Positions 33,886-43,420 of a stretch of 57,465 nt of DNA are shown here, one piece after another. The notes below the pieces were generated by a model. It had not been told where the DNA came from and ran no database searches. It was given only the letters and a program-made list of their open reading frames with translations. A program made the position numbers and the translations under genes. Each line of letters begins with the position of its first letter. Position 1 is the stretch's first letter. The stretch comes from Lachnospiraceae bacterium (lineage in GTDB: Bacteria; Bacillota; Clostridia; Lachnospirales; Lachnospiraceae): contig JAUNOI010000005.1 in the NCBI GenBank assembly GCA_030531165.1, forward strand, positions 1 to 57,465, in the 5' to 3' direction.

Positions 33886-35568
33886 ATGTATCAAAAAGAA
33901 TACGAACGTTGGCTTGCTGCTGATTTAGAAGATTGTGATTTGAATCCGGAGCTTGCTAAAATCGAAGGTAACGATGATGAGATTAAAGACCGTTTTGCTG
34001 TGGCTTTAGCTTTTGGAACAGCTGGACTTCGTGGTGTACTTGGAGCAGGTACAAACCGTATGAATATCTATGTTGTTCGCCAGGCTACACAAGGACTTGC
34101 AAACTGGGTAAAAACTCAAGGCGGTAATCAGACGGTTGCAATTAGCTACGATTCTCGTCTTAAGAGTGATGTATTTGCGAAAACTGCTGCAGGAGTATTA
34201 GCAGCGAATGGAATTAAAGTACGTATTTATGATGCTTTAATGCCAGTTCCAGCTCTTTCTTTTGCAACACGTTATTATGAATGTAATGCAGGTATCATGG
34301 TAACTGCATCACATAACCCATCAAAATATAACGGATATAAAGCATATGGTCCTGACGGATGTCAGATGACAGACGATGCAGCTGCAATCGTATATGCTGA
34401 GATCCAGAAGACAGATGTATTAACAGGTGCAAAATGCATGTCATTTGCAGAAGGTGTGGAAAGCGGACTGATTAAGTTCGTTGGCGATGACTGCCAGAAA
34501 GCTTTCTATGAAGCAATCGAGGCACGTCAGGTTCGTCCAGGTCTTGCAAAGACAGCAGGTTTAAAACTTGTTTATTCTCCATTGAACGGAACAGGTCTTG
34601 TTCCTGTAACAAAAGTATTAAAAGATATCGGAATCACAGATATTACGATCGTTCCGGATCAGGAATATCCAAATGGTTACTTTACAACCTGCAGCTATCC
34701 AAATCCTGAGATTTATGCTGCTATGGAACAGGGAGTTAATCTTGCTACAGAAAGCGGTGCAGATCTGATGCTCGCTACAGACCCTGATGCTGACCGTGTT
34801 GGAATCGCTATGAAGTGTCCGGATGGTTCTTATGAATTAGTTTCTGGTAATGAGATGGGTGTTCTTTTATTAGACTACATCTGTGCAGGGCGTATCGAAA
34901 AAGGAACGATGCCGGCTAATCCGGTTGCTGTCAAATCAATCGTATCTACACCGCTTGCTGATGCAGTAGCTGAACACTATGGCGTTGAATTAAGAAGCGT
35001 ACTTACCGGATTTAAATGGATCGGCGATCAGATTGCAGGATTAGAAGCAGATGGTGAAGTTGATCGCTTCATCTTTGGATTTGAAGAATCTTATGGTTAC
35101 CTTGCAGGACCATATGTACGTGATAAGGATGCGGTTATTTCATCTATGTTGATCTGCGAGATGGCTGCTTATTATAGAAGCATCGGAAGCTCTATCAAAC
35201 AGCGTCTGGAAGAGATTTATTCGGAATATGGCCGTTACTTAAATAAAGTAGACAGTTTCGAATTCCCTGGACTTACTGGTATGGACAAGATGGCAGGCAT
35301 TATGAAAGGACTTCGTGAAGAAGCTCCTACAGAGATTGCAGGCTACAAAGTTGTAAAAGTAACAGATTACAAAGATACAGAAGCAACAGGACTTCCTGCT
35401 GCAAATGTTCTCCGTTACGACTTAGAAGGCGGTGCATCTGTTATTGTTCGTCCATCAGGTACAGAACCGAAGATCAAGGGTTACTATACGACATTAGGTA
35501 AAGATCTGGAAGAGGCACAGGCTCAGAAAGATGCTTTAGCAGAAGCTTTAAAACCAATTTTCTCATAA
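33886..35568 (+). CDS. pgcA: Phosphoglucomutase/phosphomannomutase
   Basis: 560 residues, all four alpha-D-phosphohexomutase domains. Active-site Ser loop TASHNPSKYNG (~143-153), metal loop DPDADR (~304-309), sugar loop GFEESYGY (~399-406) and phosphate loop RPSGTEPK (~525-532). It interconverts glucose 1- and 6-phosphate (or mannose phosphates), feeding UDP-sugar synthesis. Codon use looks more optimised (uniform, U-ending for many residues) than in its neighbours, with a strong promoter, in line with high expression. Own terminator follows. Confidence 0.93.
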   Translation: MYQKEYERWLAADLEDCDLNPELAKIEGNDDEIKDRFAVALAFGTAGLRGVLGAGTNRMNIYVVRQATQGLANWVKTQGGNQTVAISYDSRLKSDVFAKTAAGVLAANGIKVRIYDALMPVPALSFATRYYECNAGIMVTASHNPSKYNGYKAYGPDGCQMTDDAAAIVYAEIQKTDVLTGAKCMSFAEGVESGLIKFVGDDCQKAFYEAIEARQVRPGLAKTAGLKLVYSPLNGTGLVPVTKVLKDIGITDITIVPDQEYPNGYFTTCSYPNPEIYAAMEQGVNLATESGADLMLATDPDADRVGIAMKCPDGSYELVSGNEMGVLLLDYICAGRIEKGTMPANPVAVKSIVSTPLADAVAEHYGVELRSVLTGFKWIGDQIAGLEADGEVDRFIFGFEESYGYLAGPYVRDKDAVISSMLICEMAAYYRSIGSSIKQRLEEIYSEYGRYLNKVDSFEFPGLTGMDKMAGIMKGLREEAPTEIAGYKVVKVTDYKDTEATGLPAANVLRYDLEGGASVIVRPSGTEPKIKGYYTTLGKDLEEAQAQKDALAEALKPIFS

Positions 35569-35586
35569 GATAAAAAATCATTGGCG

Positions 35587-35646
35587 CCTGCATCGCGATT
35601 GTGTATTTATACATATCCGATGCAGGTGTTTTTTTTGTGCCAATTG
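35587..35646 (+). terminator. Intrinsic terminator after the mutase gene
   Basis: CCTGCATCG (35587-35595) pairs with CGATGCAGG (35628-35636); the loop contains a smaller TGTAT/ATACA stem, and eight T follow. Confidence 0.85.
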
Positions 35647-35692
35647 CTCCCTTTTTATGATATACTATAAAAAATGTGTTCTGGAGGTCAGT

Positions 35693-36145
35693 ATGAAGAA
35701 CAAAAACGATTATTCATGGAAACATAAAATCATTGTTGCTATCATTGCTTTGATTATTGCAATTTCTGGTGGTTCTATTACGCTCATGGATCAAAATGAT
35801 TCATCTGTTATAGAAAATCTTGTGGGAAGCAATGAAAAAGAATCCGAAGATAGTGCTGCATCGAAATCAGAGGGGAAGAGATATTCATTTCGAAATTCAG
35901 AATTATTAGAAAATCATTACGAAAAACACGGAAAAGAAATGGGATTTTCTTCTGCTGAAGAATATGAAAAAGCGGCAAGTGCGGTTGTAACAAACGATAA
36001 AGCGCTTCACAAAACGGAAAAAGAAGATGGTGATGATGTCTACTATCTGGAGAAAACGAATGAATTCGTAATCGTTTCTACGGATGGCTATTTGAGAACA
36101 TATTTTCTTCCAAATAATGGTATCGATTATTACAATCGACAGTAG
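35693..36145 (+). CDS. Secreted or anchored protein with RNase-toxin-like C-terminal domain
   Basis: 150 residues from the ATG at 35693 (GGAGG upstream); codons before it are not supported. Signal anchor at ~11-30, then an acidic linker and a C-terminal domain (~65-150). This domain has the pattern HYEKHGKEMG...SAEEYEKAA...YYLEKTNEFVIVSTDGYLRTYFLPNNGIDYYNRQ (split here). That layout (a His-Lys-His helix, then a beta-rich part ending in T-x-F/Y) resembles BECR-fold RNase toxins, but I cannot confirm this. Alternative: a small conserved secreted protein with no toxic role. It lies 27 bases upstream of the VWA-protein gene. Confidence 0.55.
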   Translation: MKNKNDYSWKHKIIVAIIALIIAISGGSITLMDQNDSSVIENLVGSNEKESEDSAASKSEGKRYSFRNSELLENHYEKHGKEMGFSSAEEYEKAASAVVTNDKALHKTEKEDGDDVYYLEKTNEFVIVSTDGYLRTYFLPNNGIDYYNRQ

Positions 36146-36172
36146 AAAATAGTGAGAAAGAGAGGGTAAAGA

Positions 36173-37909
36173 ATGTTTTGTTCAAATTGTGGAAAGGAGA
36201 ATCCGGATGGTGCCAAGTTCTGTCGGAACTGCGGTGCGAAGATGGGAATGCCGGCTGCCCCTCCGGAGAAAGCGCCGAGAGAAAAAAAACCGATGAATAA
36301 AAAAGCAGTGGTTGCGGTAATTGTCCTTGTTCTTATATTGATCGGAGGAGGCGTCTACATTGCGACGAGTCCGGGCAGAAAACTTGCAGCTTATCAAAAG
36401 GCTTACGATGAATTAGATGATCGATTTTATCCCTATATCGTTGAAGACAGTGATCAGGCTTCTTATGATGAAGATAAAAATTCTTTTAAAAATGCGATTG
36501 CAAAAGAGGATCTGGATGCCTGCAAGTATGCTTCGAATCAACTGGATCAATTAGAAAAAGAATTGAAAAATTCTGTAAAGGATAAGGTTCAAAAAATGGC
36601 GGATGAAGTAACGAATGCCGGAACATCCAATCTTTGCGAGGTTGAGATCGATGATATTGCAAAGTATAAATCAGAAGGAGCAAAGTATTTAAAGAAAAAT
36701 GATTATCTGAATGCCAAAAAACAGTATCAGGAATGTAAAAGAATCATCGATGCTGCCAATTCCGCTTCCAAATATGGCATGGATCTACGTCAGATCGATG
36801 TGACAAATTTCCCTTCGGTCAAATTATATCTGTCCATTACAGATCTATCGACAGGAGAATCTCTTGATAAACTGGATGCATCAGGATTTTCTTTAAAAGA
36901 AAGGATCAGTGCGAAAGTCGGCTATAAAGATGTTAAGATTCAGAGTGTTTCCCAGATGGATCAGAAAGAAGGGTTAAATACGGCAATCGTTGCCGATGTC
37001 AGTGCGAGTATGGGATCAAATCTTGGACTTGCTCAGACAGCGATGTCAAACTTTGTAAGCAGCATGCAGTTTAATGTCAATGACAAGGCTGCTTTATATT
37101 CTTTTGCAGACAGCGTATATCGGGAACAGTTTTTCACTGATAATGAATCAACATTAAAAAGTGCGATTAATGGTCTGAATATGGGTAACATGACAGCACT
37201 TTATGACGCAATTGTCTATTCGATCAGCGATATTGTAGTAGAAGATGGTGCGAAATGTGTCATCGCTTTTACGGATGGCATGGAGAATAACAGTGTTTCT
37301 TCGAAAAGTTATGTCATCGAAAAGGCAAAACAGTATGATATTCCTGTTTATATCATAGGAATCGGAAACGGCGTCGATACTTCGGATTTGACGGATATTG
37401 CGAATCAGACAGGCGGTGCATATTGGAATATCAGCAATGTTTCTTCTATGGATCAGGTATACAATGAGATTTATCAGGCACAGAAAGCAATGTATGTTGT
37501 ACAGTATACCACGCAGAAAAAGTCCGAGGCAGAATTAGAACGTGAGGTTTATATCCGTTTCAGTAATCAAAAGTATCTTGTGCGTGCGGAGAAAACTTAT
37601 ACTCCTGCAAATTACAAAATCGACGGATTTGTGTTCTATGACAGTGACGCTCGTTATCTGAGCGAATCCGAACTGAGTAAACTTTCAGAAGAAGAAGTAT
37701 TGATCGCATTGAATGAGTTATACGCGCGAAGAAATTATAAATTCCAGACGAATGCGTTTTTGATCGATCACTTTAACAAGTGTAGTTGGTACAAAGGTTT
37801 GGAAACCGATCAAGCAAAAGTTGAAAGTAAATTTAACAACTACGAAACAGCGAATAAAGACCTGCTCGTAAAATACGAAAAGAAACATAAATTAAATAAT
37901 CGTAAGTAA
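36173..37909 (+). CDS. Zinc ribbon - membrane anchor - VWA - YARHG protein
   Basis: 578 residues. A cytoplasmic N-terminal zinc ribbon (CSNCGK...CRNCGAK, ~3-24) is followed by a transmembrane helix (~42-62) and a helical spacer. A von Willebrand A domain (~265-440) has the MIDAS-type motif DVSASMG and T/D residues on later loops, and a C-terminal YARHG domain (~510-560, ALNELYARRNYKFQTNAF...WYKG) follows. It is built to bind something outside the membrane and signal or assemble inside. Unknown function; possible partner of the preceding small protein. Confidence 0.75.
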   Translation: MFCSNCGKENPDGAKFCRNCGAKMGMPAAPPEKAPREKKPMNKKAVVAVIVLVLILIGGGVYIATSPGRKLAAYQKAYDELDDRFYPYIVEDSDQASYDEDKNSFKNAIAKEDLDACKYASNQLDQLEKELKNSVKDKVQKMADEVTNAGTSNLCEVEIDDIAKYKSEGAKYLKKNDYLNAKKQYQECKRIIDAANSASKYGMDLRQIDVTNFPSVKLYLSITDLSTGESLDKLDASGFSLKERISAKVGYKDVKIQSVSQMDQKEGLNTAIVADVSASMGSNLGLAQTAMSNFVSSMQFNVNDKAALYSFADSVYREQFFTDNESTLKSAINGLNMGNMTALYDAIVYSISDIVVEDGAKCVIAFTDGMENNSVSSKSYVIEKAKQYDIPVYIIGIGNGVDTSDLTDIANQTGGAYWNISNVSSMDQVYNEIYQAQKAMYVVQYTTQKKSEAELEREVYIRFSNQKYLVRAEKTYTPANYKIDGFVFYDSDARYLSESELSKLSEEEVLIALNELYARRNYKFQTNAFLIDHFNKCSWYKGLETDQAKVESKFNNYETANKDLLVKYEKKHKLNNRK

Positions 37910-37914
37910 GGAGA

Positions 37915-37960
37915 AAAATGGAGCGACACATCAGTCTGAGAATGCCGCTCCATTTTTTAT
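37915..37960. terminator. Bidirectional terminator
   Basis: AAAATGGAGCG and CGCTCCATTTTTT (37915-37925, 37946-37958) around a ~20-base loop, placed between the VWA gene and the convergent LysR gene. Confidence 0.85.
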
Positions 37961-37970
37961 GAAAAAGAAG

Positions 37971-38849
37971 TTAATCAAAAGGATACTCGATGAAATAATC
38001 TATCATAAACTCCCAAAATGCCTGCTCAGATTTTGTATATGCATCTTTTACAGGGCGATAAAGAAAAATATGCCGTATATATTCCGGTTCTGTTAACTGA
38101 AGCAGTCGGAAGTCATCCTGATGACCGTAAATGTTGCAATAAGATGGAGTGAGCGCTACACAATCCGTATTTCGTATCATCTCAATCAACATGGATTGGT
38201 CGTTTGTTTTAAAATAAGAAATCGGCTGAAAATCGGCCAGCTCAAAAAAACGATTGATGAAATTCGAATATTCGGTATCACACGGCAAAATAAATGGGTA
38301 ATCTTTTGCTTCAGCAAGGCGGATTTTTGTCAGATTCGCGAATGCATGTTTTTTGGATACGATCATGGACATCGATTCCTGCCAGAGTTCTGCAGAATCT
38401 AAAGAACCCTTCAGGTAGGTATTTTCGTAAGCACTTGTGCCAAAGAAAAATTGAAATATAGACGGATGCTCTTTTTTCGGTGCACGGATAACTTCAATAT
38501 GAATATTCGGATATGTTTTTGAAAAAGCGACGATTGCTTTGTTGATTTCTTTATTTTCCAGCATGTTACCAATCAATAAGGAACCCTGTACATCTTCATT
38601 GGATAGAAGATTTTTCATTTTATGAAAGCTGTTTACACATTGTTCTGCAAATTGCAAAAATGCGCTTCCGCTTTCGTTTAGAGTGATCGCTTTTCCTTTC
38701 CGATCAAATAATTTTGTATCCAGTTCTGATTCCAGTCTTTGAATGGTTCTGCTTAATGCAGGCTGAACTACATTCAGTTTTTCGGCAGCTTTTGTCATGC
38801 TTCCGGTTTTGGCAATGGTAACAAAATACTGCAATTGATCAAATGTCAT
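37971..38849 (-). CDS. LysR-family transcriptional regulator
   Basis: 292 residues starting at the second of two close ATGs (38849), which has AAAGGA at 9 bases; the first (38855) would have it 3 bases away. N-terminal winged HTH (MTFDQLQYFVTIAKTGSMTKAAEKLNVVQPALSR...) and a periplasmic-binding-like effector domain. Divergent from a carboxylate permease gene; three palindromes between them are likely binding sites, so it probably controls that operon and itself, with an organic acid as effector. Confidence 0.85.
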   Translation of the reverse strand: MTFDQLQYFVTIAKTGSMTKAAEKLNVVQPALSRTIQRLESELDTKLFDRKGKAITLNESGSAFLQFAEQCVNSFHKMKNLLSNEDVQGSLLIGNMLENKEINKAIVAFSKTYPNIHIEVIRAPKKEHPSIFQFFFGTSAYENTYLKGSLDSAELWQESMSMIVSKKHAFANLTKIRLAEAKDYPFILPCDTEYSNFINRFFELADFQPISYFKTNDQSMLIEMIRNTDCVALTPSYCNIYGHQDDFRLLQLTEPEYIRHIFLYRPVKDAYTKSEQAFWEFMIDYFIEYPFD

Positions 38850-38894
38850 AGCCATGTTTCCTTTCTTATTATGACCATATTATAGCATATTTTT

Positions 38895-38962
38895 ATTACA
38901 AAATGTTATGATGGGATTGATTTTTATTGTAAATACAATAAAAATATATTACAAAATGTAAT
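38895..38962. promoter_or_regulatory. LysR operator array
   Basis: Three palindromes in the divergent region: ATTACAAAATGTTAT (38895-38909), a perfect 11-bp-arm palindrome TTTTTATTGTA-AA-TACAATAAAAA (38921-38944, arms shown separated) and ATTACAAAATGTAAT (38948-38962). The first and third share the T-N11-A, ATTAC-N5-GTAAT form of LysR boxes. Confidence 0.65.
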
Positions 38963-39070
38963 AGAATGTCGTCTAATTGTTATTTAGAAAACAAATCGAA
39001 ACGAGTTATAATAATATTGTTAAAAAAAAGTCAGGTTAAGAAAGTGTGTGTGTAAAAGGAGGAATGACTT

Positions 39071-40525
39071 ATGAAAAAGAATCAAAAGCATTTTATCATT
39101 GCGTTGATTGCCGGTGTGATCTTGTATTTTGTACTGCCGGAATCTCACGGATTGACAAATGCAGGTGTAAGAATGCTCTCTGTGTTCTTACCGACTATTT
39201 ATTTATGGCTTACATGCGGAACCGGATGGACATCCCTTTTTAGCGTTACTGTGGCGGTTATGCTTCAGGTTGCGCCGGGAGTACCGTCCTATATGACCTT
39301 ATGGGGCAATATCTGTGGCGCGGCAGTAATTCCGTTTCTGATGGTTGCATCCGTAATGGAAGAAAGCGGCGCATTTGAATGGATTGTAAAATGGATTATT
39401 TCCCGTAAATTCATTCACGGCCGTCCAACCTTATTTATGATTATGTTTACGGTTGCGATGGTAATCATCTCAATCTTTACTGCTCCGCAGGTCGTTGCGG
39501 TATTATTCTTCCGATTACTGTACGAAGTAACGCAGTCGATCGGATATACAAAAGAAGATGATTTTTATAAAGCACATGGTTTATTAGTAGGATGGGTTTC
39601 CCAGACCTGCGATGGCATTTTAATCTGGGGACGTCCGTATGTTCTTACAATGGTTGCGCTCGTTGCGGGACTCGGATTCAGTAAATTTACCGCAATGACT
39701 TATTTTAAAGTTGCAGTGATCTATCTTGTGATTATGATCGTTGGGGCTATGATCGTTATCAAATTATTTATCCGTCCAGACGTATCGAAATTTGAGCATT
39801 TTGATGATGCCAAAATGCGTGCGGATTTAAAAGCAAATCCGATTACGAAAAAAGGAAAAATCGCGATTGCCGGAATGCTTGTCATTTTAACATGCTATGT
39901 ACTCGCATACTGTAGTTTCCTTGGACCGGTTGCAGAGTATTTCTCCGGCATTTCAATTGCTGCATCAGTAACACTTGTCTGTGCTCTGCTCTGCATCATT
40001 ACTGTGGACGGTGAACCGGTTATGGATTTAAATAAAGCCGCAGCAAAAGTACCGTGGTCGATGATTATATTCCTCGGTGCGATCATGTTTTATGCAGGCA
40101 ATGTTGGTGCGGAAGAATATGGTATTTCCGCATGTTTACAGAGCCTGTTAGGACCGGTTGTATCGAATATGCCGGTTATGCTCGCGATGTTCCTTGGTGT
40201 TTTGATTGCAAGTGTGATTACAAATTTCTGTTCCAATACTGTTGCAGGTGTTGTTGTATGTTCGAGCTTTGTACCTGCGATGATGTCAGTGCCAGGAATT
40301 AGTCCTGCTCAGGTTCTCGCATTTGCATGTGCGGTTATCGCAATCTGTGGTACGGCAATCTGTACGGTAAGCGCATGCCCGACAATGGGGATCGTATACT
40401 CCGATATTGGGATTGAATACAAAGGAACTGCAAAATACAGCATTGTAGTTTGTGCGATTATGATCATCGTATCCTGCCTAATTATTATTCCGCTCGGAAG
40501 TTCATTATTAGCAGGTGTTGTTTAA
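39071..40525 (+). CDS. DASS/SLC13-like anion permease
   Basis: 484 residues, about 12-14 membrane segments. Features of divalent anion:Na+ symporters: two helical-hairpin regions and a late NFCSNTVAGVV segment (~380) resembling the SNT motif of SLC13 carriers. Predicted to import a di- or tricarboxylate or similar anion with sodium. AAAGGAGGAATGACTT precedes the ATG. First gene of the LysR-controlled unit; the next gene begins 25 bases after its stop. Confidence 0.8.
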   Translation: MKKNQKHFIIALIAGVILYFVLPESHGLTNAGVRMLSVFLPTIYLWLTCGTGWTSLFSVTVAVMLQVAPGVPSYMTLWGNICGAAVIPFLMVASVMEESGAFEWIVKWIISRKFIHGRPTLFMIMFTVAMVIISIFTAPQVVAVLFFRLLYEVTQSIGYTKEDDFYKAHGLLVGWVSQTCDGILIWGRPYVLTMVALVAGLGFSKFTAMTYFKVAVIYLVIMIVGAMIVIKLFIRPDVSKFEHFDDAKMRADLKANPITKKGKIAIAGMLVILTCYVLAYCSFLGPVAEYFSGISIAASVTLVCALLCIITVDGEPVMDLNKAAAKVPWSMIIFLGAIMFYAGNVGAEEYGISACLQSLLGPVVSNMPVMLAMFLGVLIASVITNFCSNTVAGVVVCSSFVPAMMSVPGISPAQVLAFACAVIAICGTAICTVSACPTMGIVYSDIGIEYKGTAKYSIVVCAIMIIVSCLIIIPLGSSLLAGVV

Positions 40526-40550
40526 ACAGTTTAAGAAAGAAGGTAATAAA

Positions 40551-41984
40551 GTGGGTTATTTATTAAGAATTGAAAATGTAAAATATATTCCCCGTACCGA
40601 ACAGTCTATTCCGTGGAATGCAGCTGATCGGCAGCTTGTGCCGATCGACTTGAATCGATACGGGTATGAAGAAGAAGAATACTTTTTCTCCGGGAAAGCC
40701 AATGTATATACATTAAAAGATGGCCATGCCAAAATCAAATCCGAAGCATCGCCTTACACAAACCGTTTTTTGATCCGCAAACCAAAAGATATGAAAAGGT
40801 TCAGCGGAAATGTTGTAATGGAACTGATCAATCCGACAAACGGATGGGATGTAGTGCCGATGTGGTGCCAGATTTGGCCGTCGATTTTGCAGGATGGGGA
40901 TATTTACGTTGGAATTACGATTCGGGAAGGATGTATCGCTTCTCTGAAAAAATATGATCCAGTCCGCTATGCGGATCTGGATTGGACAAATCCAAGTCAA
41001 GATCCAGGTGAGATCAGTAAAAAAATTCTGATGTGGCAGCATTGTTCAAAAGAGACCGAATATGGTTTGTTCTGGGACATGCTGACACAGCTTGGATATT
41101 TCTTTAAAGAGAAAGAAGGCGCGGACCTTGTTGGCGCATCAGTTGAAAAAGTTTATGCGATTGGATGCTCTCAATCGGGAATGTATCTGTCTACTTATTT
41201 TAACGTATTTCATGAAACGGACAGACCTTCGCCGATCGAGCCGCCGTTTGACGGATATTTGAGTTATACGGGAAGTATGATGGTTCCATTAAATCAGGAA
41301 GAAGATCCGCCGGAACCGACAGATCCGATTCAGGTCACGAAGAATTGTCCGGTTCCGATCATCCGAATTATGTCGCAATGGGATTTCAGGGATTTTGCAG
41401 GACATATCAGCCACAGACGGCCGGACAGCGATGAAACCGGAGACCGTTTCCGCCTTTATGAAGTAGCAAGCCATGCGCATAATACATTTGTTGGGTGTTT
41501 GTATCGTCCGGGATATGAGGAAACAGAGGCAATCGGACAGACAACTGGTTTTCCGGCGACTGATTTTTCTCCGCTTCCATTGGATGCAGTGATGCGGCAG
41601 GCTGTCCGCAATCTCGATGCATGGGCAAGAAACAATGTTGCGCCACCGCATGCACCTGCTATGATTGAAACCGATGCAGATGGTTTTGCAGCAATCGATG
41701 CAGACGGCAACTGCAAAGGTGGTCTCCGCCTTCCGCAGATCGATGTTCCGATCGCAGCATATCACAGCGGAACAACGACAAATGACCAGGACAGCTGTTA
41801 TGAGCCGTTTTCGACAAGCAAATTAAAAGAATTATATCCGACGCATGAAGATTATGTTCAACAGATGTTTGTCGCAATTGACAGAATGCTAAATGAAAAT
41901 TTCATCTCTGTATGGGATGCGGATCAGATGAAACTTCGCGCGGTTATGGCACCAATCCCAGAATTGGATCATAATGCAAAATAA
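40551..41984 (+). CDS. Alpha/beta hydrolase, possible ester or lactone hydrolase
   Basis: 477 residues. The GTG at 40551 is preferred (GAAAGAAGG 7 bases upstream); an earlier GTG at 40515 lies inside the permease gene. Large alpha/beta-hydrolase domain family (Abhydrolase_10 type): nucleophile Ser207 in AIGCSQSGMYLS, an acid in MSQWDFRDF and His in VASHAHNTF. No signal peptide, so cytoplasmic. Co-transcribed with the anion permease it probably hydrolyses an imported ester-, lactone- or amide-containing acid. Substrate unknown. Confidence 0.75.
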   Translation: MGYLLRIENVKYIPRTEQSIPWNAADRQLVPIDLNRYGYEEEEYFFSGKANVYTLKDGHAKIKSEASPYTNRFLIRKPKDMKRFSGNVVMELINPTNGWDVVPMWCQIWPSILQDGDIYVGITIREGCIASLKKYDPVRYADLDWTNPSQDPGEISKKILMWQHCSKETEYGLFWDMLTQLGYFFKEKEGADLVGASVEKVYAIGCSQSGMYLSTYFNVFHETDRPSPIEPPFDGYLSYTGSMMVPLNQEEDPPEPTDPIQVTKNCPVPIIRIMSQWDFRDFAGHISHRRPDSDETGDRFRLYEVASHAHNTFVGCLYRPGYEETEAIGQTTGFPATDFSPLPLDAVMRQAVRNLDAWARNNVAPPHAPAMIETDADGFAAIDADGNCKGGLRLPQIDVPIAAYHSGTTTNDQDSCYEPFSTSKLKELYPTHEDYVQQMFVAIDRMLNENFISVWDADQMKLRAVMAPIPELDHNAK

Positions 41985-42060
41985 ATAATGATAACTCTTA
42001 TTCTCTTTTTGATAAAATTTATAACACACAATAAAATTTTTTGAAGAGAAGGGAAACAGA

Positions 42061-42095
42061 AGGCCGAAACCGATTTGACAGGTTCCGGTCTTTTG
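42061..42095 (+). terminator. Intrinsic terminator after the hydrolase gene
   Basis: GGCCGAAACC pairs with GGTTCCGGTC (one G-T pair, one mismatch), 9-base loop, followed by TTTT. Confidence 0.6.
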
Positions 42096-42164
42096 TCTAT
42101 TATATGGAAGTGAAAAGAAAAGATATTTTTCTCATTTATAGTTTTAGAATGGAGAGGGAGATTG

Positions 42165-42953
42165 ATGGATAAAAAAATCATCTTTTTTGATGTAGATGGA
42201 ACGTTATACCGCGGAGATTGTCGCGTACCGAAAAGTACAGTTCATGCAATTGAACAATGCATACAAAATGGACACTATGCTGTACTCTGCACCGGAAGAA
42301 ACCAATCGATTCTTCCGCCGGAGATACGACAGATGCCGTTTCACGGGATGATAGGAGGATGTGGAACCTATGTGGCATTTGGAAATCAAGTTTTCACGGA
42401 TGCTGCAGTGTGCGGCGCAGATTGTGATCGCATTATAAAGATGCTCTATGACTATCGAGTGCCATTTTACGTTGAAAATTCGGACTATGCTTATTATGAT
42501 CGGGATTATGTACCTGAAGTATTCAAGCCTGCGGTTAAGCGAATGAATGAAAATTATGCGGAATACTTAAAGCCGATTTCCGAAATGCCGAAACGAATAT
42601 CTAAGATTACCGGCTATCCAGAAGAACGCCGGAGTTTAAACGAACTTGCTGATGCCCTGAACCCGTACTTCCATACGATCATCCATCAGGAATATGTCTA
42701 TATTGAGATTATTTTAAAAGGATATTCGAAAGGAACCGGAATCCGGACCATGATCGATTATCTGGATATTCCAATCGAGCAGACCTATGCATTCGGTGAC
42801 AGCTCAAATGATATCGAGATGCTTGAGATGGTGGCACATCCAATGGTGATGGGGGATGCCACGCCGGAATTAAAAGAAAAATACCCTTCTACGGATTCTA
42901 TTTACAAAGATGGAATTGCAAAAGGGCTGAAACAGATGGGGTTGATTTCTTAA
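42165..42953 (+). CDS. Cof-type HAD phosphatase
   Basis: 262 residues from the ATG at 42165 (GAGAGGGAG upstream). HAD class [11 protein letters not shown] near residues 6-13, LCTGRN (motif II), Lys in YSKGTGIR (~184) and [10 protein letters not shown] (motif IV). Members dephosphorylate sugar phosphates, FMN or PLP; specificity cannot be told. Its stop is followed at once by family A repeat copy 5. Confidence 0.9.
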   Translation: MDKKIIFFDVDGTLYRGDCRVPKSTVHAIEQCIQNGHYAVLCTGRNQSILPPEIRQMPFHGMIGGCGTYVAFGNQVFTDAAVCGADCDRIIKMLYDYRVPFYVENSDYAYYDRDYVPEVFKPAVKRMNENYAEYLKPISEMPKRISKITGYPEERRSLNELADALNPYFHTIIHQEYVYIEIILKGYSKGTGIRTMIDYLDIPIEQTYAFGDSSNDIEMLEMVAHPMVMGDATPELKEKYPSTDSIYKDGIAKGLKQMGLIS

Positions 42954-42955
42954 TT

Positions 42956-43253
42956 TGTGATTGATCGAAAACTTCTTCTTATGGAACTGGTGCAACAGAA
43001 TAGCGGAACAACATAGGCAGTCTGGATTTTACCCATAGTCCGAGCCTAAACCGCTTCGCTTGACGGCTCGGAACATGAAAGCATACGGAACACCTCTCTT
43101 TTCCCATAACATGCGGATAGGCAAGCGAGCTTTCCTTCCGCATGATTTATGGGAAACAGTCATCTAACGATGCCTGTGGTGTTCCTGCCCGCAGAATCCA
43201 GACAGCCAGTTGTTCCAGCACTCTGTGCAATGTTCCATTCGAAGAAGTTTTCT
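42956..43253. repeat. Family A fold-back repeat, copy 5 (about 290 bp, longest)
   Basis: Begins TTGTGATTGATCGAAAACTT and ends with the inverted GAAGAAGTTTTC. The arms extend about 65 bases (ATGGAAC...TGCA...GGAACAAC is mirrored at the right). Nested pairings include GGCAGTCTGGATTTT/AGAATCCAGACAGCC (43016-43030/43193-43207), GGAACACC/GGTGTTCC (43087-43094/43178-43185), TTTCCCATAA/TTATGGGAAA (43100-43109/43147-43156) and CCGAGCC/GGCTCGG (43040-43046/43065-43071). The 33 bases at 43111-43143 recur inverted at 1611-1643. The element could fold into one long branched hairpin. Confidence 0.85.
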
Positions 43254-43420
43254 ATTGTCAGGTACCAGCCTTTCGTCTTTGGCTATGAACTGCAGCTTGG
43301 TCATTGATAGCCAGAAAATTTCTTTGAATGCGGCATTGTGCAGAGTATTTGTACAACTTGCAGTTCGGCTTCTATACACAGGAGCACAGGCAGACGGCTT
43401 GTGCTCCGTTTATTACCAAA
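43254..43420. other. Hairpin-rich spacer between repeat copies 5 and 6
   Basis: No credible gene. Contains TGGCTAT/ATAGCCA (43280-43286/43307-43313) and GGAGCACA/TGTGCTCC (43381-43388/43400-43407) stems. Open frames crossing it are made of repeat sequence. Confidence 0.5.

Noticed and set aside
38921..38944. Long palindrome as an intrinsic terminator
   Set aside because: AT-only arms and position in a divergent promoter region fit an operator better.
41289..41877. Long antisense frames opposite the hydrolase gene (up to 158 codons)
   Set aside because: Shadow frames; the sense gene has a coherent family match and ribosome site.
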